From Fodinibius sediminis (GTDB taxonomy: Bacteria; Bacteroidota; Rhodothermia; Balneolales; Balneolaceae): 64,000 nucleotides of DNA. Shown piece after piece: positions 61,770 through 64,000 of this stretch; position 1 is the first letter of the stretch, and each line of letters opens with the position of its first letter. The stretch is from contig NZ_FXTH01000011.1 in the NCBI RefSeq assembly GCF_900182555.1, positions 62,001-126,000 on the forward strand, given 5' to 3'. The notes beneath the pieces were generated by a model. It searched no databases and was not told where the DNA came from. It saw nothing but the letters and a program-made list of their open reading frames with translations. The translations under genes were made by a program, and so were the position numbers.

Positions 61770-63932
61770 ATGACAACTACTTTCATTAAGGCATACTGCA
61801 TAAAGGCCCTGGTCATTCTCGTTCTGGCAGCGGCCTGCCGGCATGAAAAGGATGCCTATCAGACATGGCAGGTATATAAGGGGGATGCATCCAGCAGCAG
61901 TTACTCATCCCTGGATCAGATAAACCGGGACAATGTGGATCAGCTGGAAGTTGCCTGGACCTATCATTCTGGTGACCAACGGCGTGCCGGTAGTCAATCC
62001 AATCCCATTATGGTTGAAGGGGTGGTCTACCTGACGACACCGGGCATCAAGGTTGCAGCGCTGGATGCAGCCTCCGGTCAGGTGCTTTGGACCTTTGATC
62101 CCTTTGAAGGGGAAGAGCCGGTATCCGTGAACCGGGGCGTCACGTACTGGGAAGATGGAGGGGATCACCGCATTTTCTTTTCAGCAGGTTCCTTCTTGTA
62201 TGCGCTGGATGCAGAGACCGGTTCATTGATTGAGGAATTTGGTGACGATGGAGCCGTAGATTTAAGAGAAGGGCTGGGGCGTGATCCCGTTCTACTTTCG
62301 GTAGGAAGTACCTCACCGGGTATCATTCATGACGATTTCCTGATTATGGGCTCGATCGTGGGTGAAGGAACGGGATCGGCCCCCGGGCATATTCGGGCAT
62401 ATAATGCTAAAACGGGGGAGATGGAGTGGATCTTTCATACAATCCCGCATCCCGGGGAGTACGGGCACGAAACCTGGGGCGATAATGCCTGGCAGCAGGC
62501 GGGAGGAACCAATAACTGGGCGGGGATGAGTTTGGATAAAGAACGAGAAATGGTCTTCGTTCCCACGGGAGCCCCTGCCCCCGATTTTTACAAGCCCGGT
62601 ACGAGTGGCAAGGGGCGGCACCTGTTCGGAAACTCTGTGCTCGCCCTGGATGCGAATACGGGAGAGCGTATATGGCATTACCAGATCATTCATCATGATT
62701 TGTGGGATTATGATTTACCGGCTCCCCCCAATCTTGTTACAGTCGAAAAAGGTGGAAAGAGGGTGGATGCGGTGGCACAGGTCACCAAGCATGGCTTTAT
62801 TTTTGTGCTGGATCGTGAAACAGGCGTCCCACTCTTTCCTGTGGAGGAACGTCCGGTTCCTCAGTCGGAGATTGAGGGGGAGGAGTCATGGCCCACTCAG
62901 CCGTTTCCCCAGAAGCCAAAGCCGTTTGTCCGCCAGCAACTGGGCAGGGAGGATCTGACGAATATTTCTCCGGAAGCCAGGGAATATGCTCTGAAGAGAT
63001 TTGAAGAATTGAACTACGAAGGTATGTTTACACCGGTAGGCGAAGAAGAGACTCTCTTTTATCCGGGAACACGGGGTGGGGCGGAATGGGGTGGCGCCTC
63101 TTACGATCCGGAAACGGGCGTGCTTTATATTAATGCCAACGAATACGGCAATACCTTTGCTCTCAAAAGAGTAAAGGTTCCCTCCAGAAATACCGCGAGT
63201 CCGGCAGTGCGGGGACGAGAAATATATCAGATCCATTGTGCAAGCTGTCATAGTAGTCCCGGCGGACCGCTTCCCACACAGTTTCCCTCTCTGCTCAATG
63301 TGAAAGATAAGTATACCAGGCATGAGGTCGAGGAGATCATGGAAAAGGGACGCGGTGGAAAGATGCCGGCTTTCCCCCAGCTTTCCGATACGGAGAAAAA
63401 AGCAATTATTGAGTATCTTTTCAGTGTGGATGAAAAGGGAAACATGAAGACCGCCGGAGCAGCGGACCCAGGTGCGGAGGAAGCTGATTCCAGTTATACT
63501 TATACGACCGATTTTGCCTATCGCTCTTTTTTGGACCAGGAGGGTTATCCTGCGACAAAACCCCCCTGGGGAACTATGAATGCGATTAATCTGAACACGG
63601 GAGAACTCGAATGGAGGGTACCTCTCGGAGAGTATGAAGAGCTGACCAAGCGCGGCGTACCGGTCACGGGCACTCCCAATATGGGGGGCTCCATTGTCAC
63701 AGCCGGCGGCCTCGTTTTTATCGGGGCCGCGGCAGATGAGAAGTTCCGTGCATTTGACAAGGAAACAGGCGACATTCTATGGGAATATCAGCTGCCGGCT
63801 GTAGGCTATGCCACCCCTTCAACCTATGAGATTGATGGCAGGCAGTACGTGGTAATTGCCGCTACGGGGGGAGCGAGGGCAGGAGTAAATAAAAGTGATG
63901 CTTTTATAGCCTTTTCCTTACCTGTTAACTGA
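61770..63932 (+). CDS. PQQ-dependent dehydrogenase with inserted cytochrome c domain
   Basis: This 720-residue lipoprotein (lipobox LVLAAAC, Cys about 23) is a quinoprotein of the membrane glucose/alcohol dehydrogenase type. Beta-propeller W-motifs recur: DQLEVAWTYHSGDQ, ALDAASGQVLWTFDP, ALDANTGERIWHYQ and FDKETGDILWEYQLP. IIHHDLWDYDLPAPP near 308 and NEYGNTFALKR are family landmarks. A cytochrome c module sits near 480-550, between propeller blades (QIHCASCHSSPGG, heme CxxCH near 491; the axial Met is probably in GKMPAFPQLS). It oxidises a sugar or alcohol in the periplasm and passes electrons directly to its own heme. It is the last complete gene in the window; the remaining 68 bases hold no supported feature. 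Confidence 0.92.
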   Translation: MTTTFIKAYCIKALVILVLAAACRHEKDAYQTWQVYKGDASSSSYSSLDQINRDNVDQLEVAWTYHSGDQRRAGSQSNPIMVEGVVYLTTPGIKVAALDAASGQVLWTFDPFEGEEPVSVNRGVTYWEDGGDHRIFFSAGSFLYALDAETGSLIEEFGDDGAVDLREGLGRDPVLLSVGSTSPGIIHDDFLIMGSIVGEGTGSAPGHIRAYNAKTGEMEWIFHTIPHPGEYGHETWGDNAWQQAGGTNNWAGMSLDKEREMVFVPTGAPAPDFYKPGTSGKGRHLFGNSVLALDANTGERIWHYQIIHHDLWDYDLPAPPNLVTVEKGGKRVDAVAQVTKHGFIFVLDRETGVPLFPVEERPVPQSEIEGEESWPTQPFPQKPKPFVRQQLGREDLTNISPEAREYALKRFEELNYEGMFTPVGEEETLFYPGTRGGAEWGGASYDPETGVLYINANEYGNTFALKRVKVPSRNTASPAVRGREIYQIHCASCHSSPGGPLPTQFPSLLNVKDKYTRHEVEEIMEKGRGGKMPAFPQLSDTEKKAIIEYLFSVDEKGNMKTAGAADPGAEEADSSYTYTTDFAYRSFLDQEGYPATKPPWGTMNAINLNTGELEWRVPLGEYEELTKRGVPVTGTPNMGGSIVTAGGLVFIGAAADEKFRAFDKETGDILWEYQLPAVGYATPSTYEIDGRQYVVIAATGGARAGVNKSDAFIAFSLPVN

Positions 63933-64000
63933 AGGATATGACAACGAACAGTACAAAACTACATTATTTTAAATCATAAAGACAGGCTAGATACCTATAC

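Noticed and set aside
1-64000. tRNA, rRNA or riboswitch genes
   Set aside because: No cloverleaf, rRNA core sequence or recognisable aptamer was found by reading the intergenic regions; a covariance-model search would be needed to exclude small elements.

Overview
The window reads as chromosome of a free-living member of the Bacteroidota/Balneolota (FCB) group, probably from a marine or saline habitat. The basis is two complete SusC/SusD (RagA/RagB) outer-membrane glycan uptake pairs, each headed by a FecI-like ECF sigma factor and a FecR-like anti-sigma factor, many secreted lipoproteins, eleven formylglycine-type sulfatases, and frequent starts with no clear Shine-Dalgarno sequence. No rRNA, tRNA or CRISPR array was seen. 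Species cannot be named from sequence alone. Nearly all genes lie on the + strand.

Layout. (1) 1-2258: tail of an ebo cluster (eboE partial, eboF). (2) 2569-15913: first uptake locus: ECF sigma, FecR, SusC, SusD, two ThuA-domain proteins, two xylose-isomerase-like TIM barrels and a Tat-exported Gfo/Idh/MocA oxidoreductase. The SusC/SusD part is strikingly AT-rich, and a decayed sugar ABC permease lies within the locus. (3) 15914-17268: insertion-sequence graveyard with IS3 and IS256 remnants and a possible ISL3 remnant. (4) 17269-18471: M14 carboxypeptidase, followed by a strong terminator and a 22-bp tandem repeat. (5) 19181-27959: three sulfatases, a PL8 polysaccharide lyase and an FG-GAP lipoprotein, with a duplication scar around the middle sulfatase. 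(6) 28082-30387: gluconate-dehydrogenase-subunit-3-like protein plus GMC oxidoreductase, a likely glycoside 3-dehydrogenase pair. (7) 30840-63932: second uptake locus: sigma, FecR, SusC, SusD, sulfatases, a glycosidase-like TIM barrel, a VOC protein, a ceramidase-family hydrolase, a large HEAT/cytochrome c dehydrogenase, a four-gene cytoplasmic module (HPS/KGPDC-like decarboxylase, zinc MDR, SDR, TIM-barrel isomerase), four more sulfatases and a PQQ dehydrogenase with its own cytochrome c domain.

Working model (inference). Sulfated polysaccharide, probably glycosaminoglycan-like for the PL8 part, is desulfated and cut outside the cytoplasm and imported by two FecI/FecR-regulated SusCD systems. 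Part of it is oxidised in the periplasm by GMC and PQQ enzymes feeding cytochrome c. Oxidised (keto-) sugars would then be handled by ThuA, Gfo/Idh/MocA and TIM-barrel enzymes and by the 51.4-55.0 kb module. No sugar kinase, sulfatase-maturating enzyme or inner-membrane sugar importer is visible here, so these must be encoded elsewhere.
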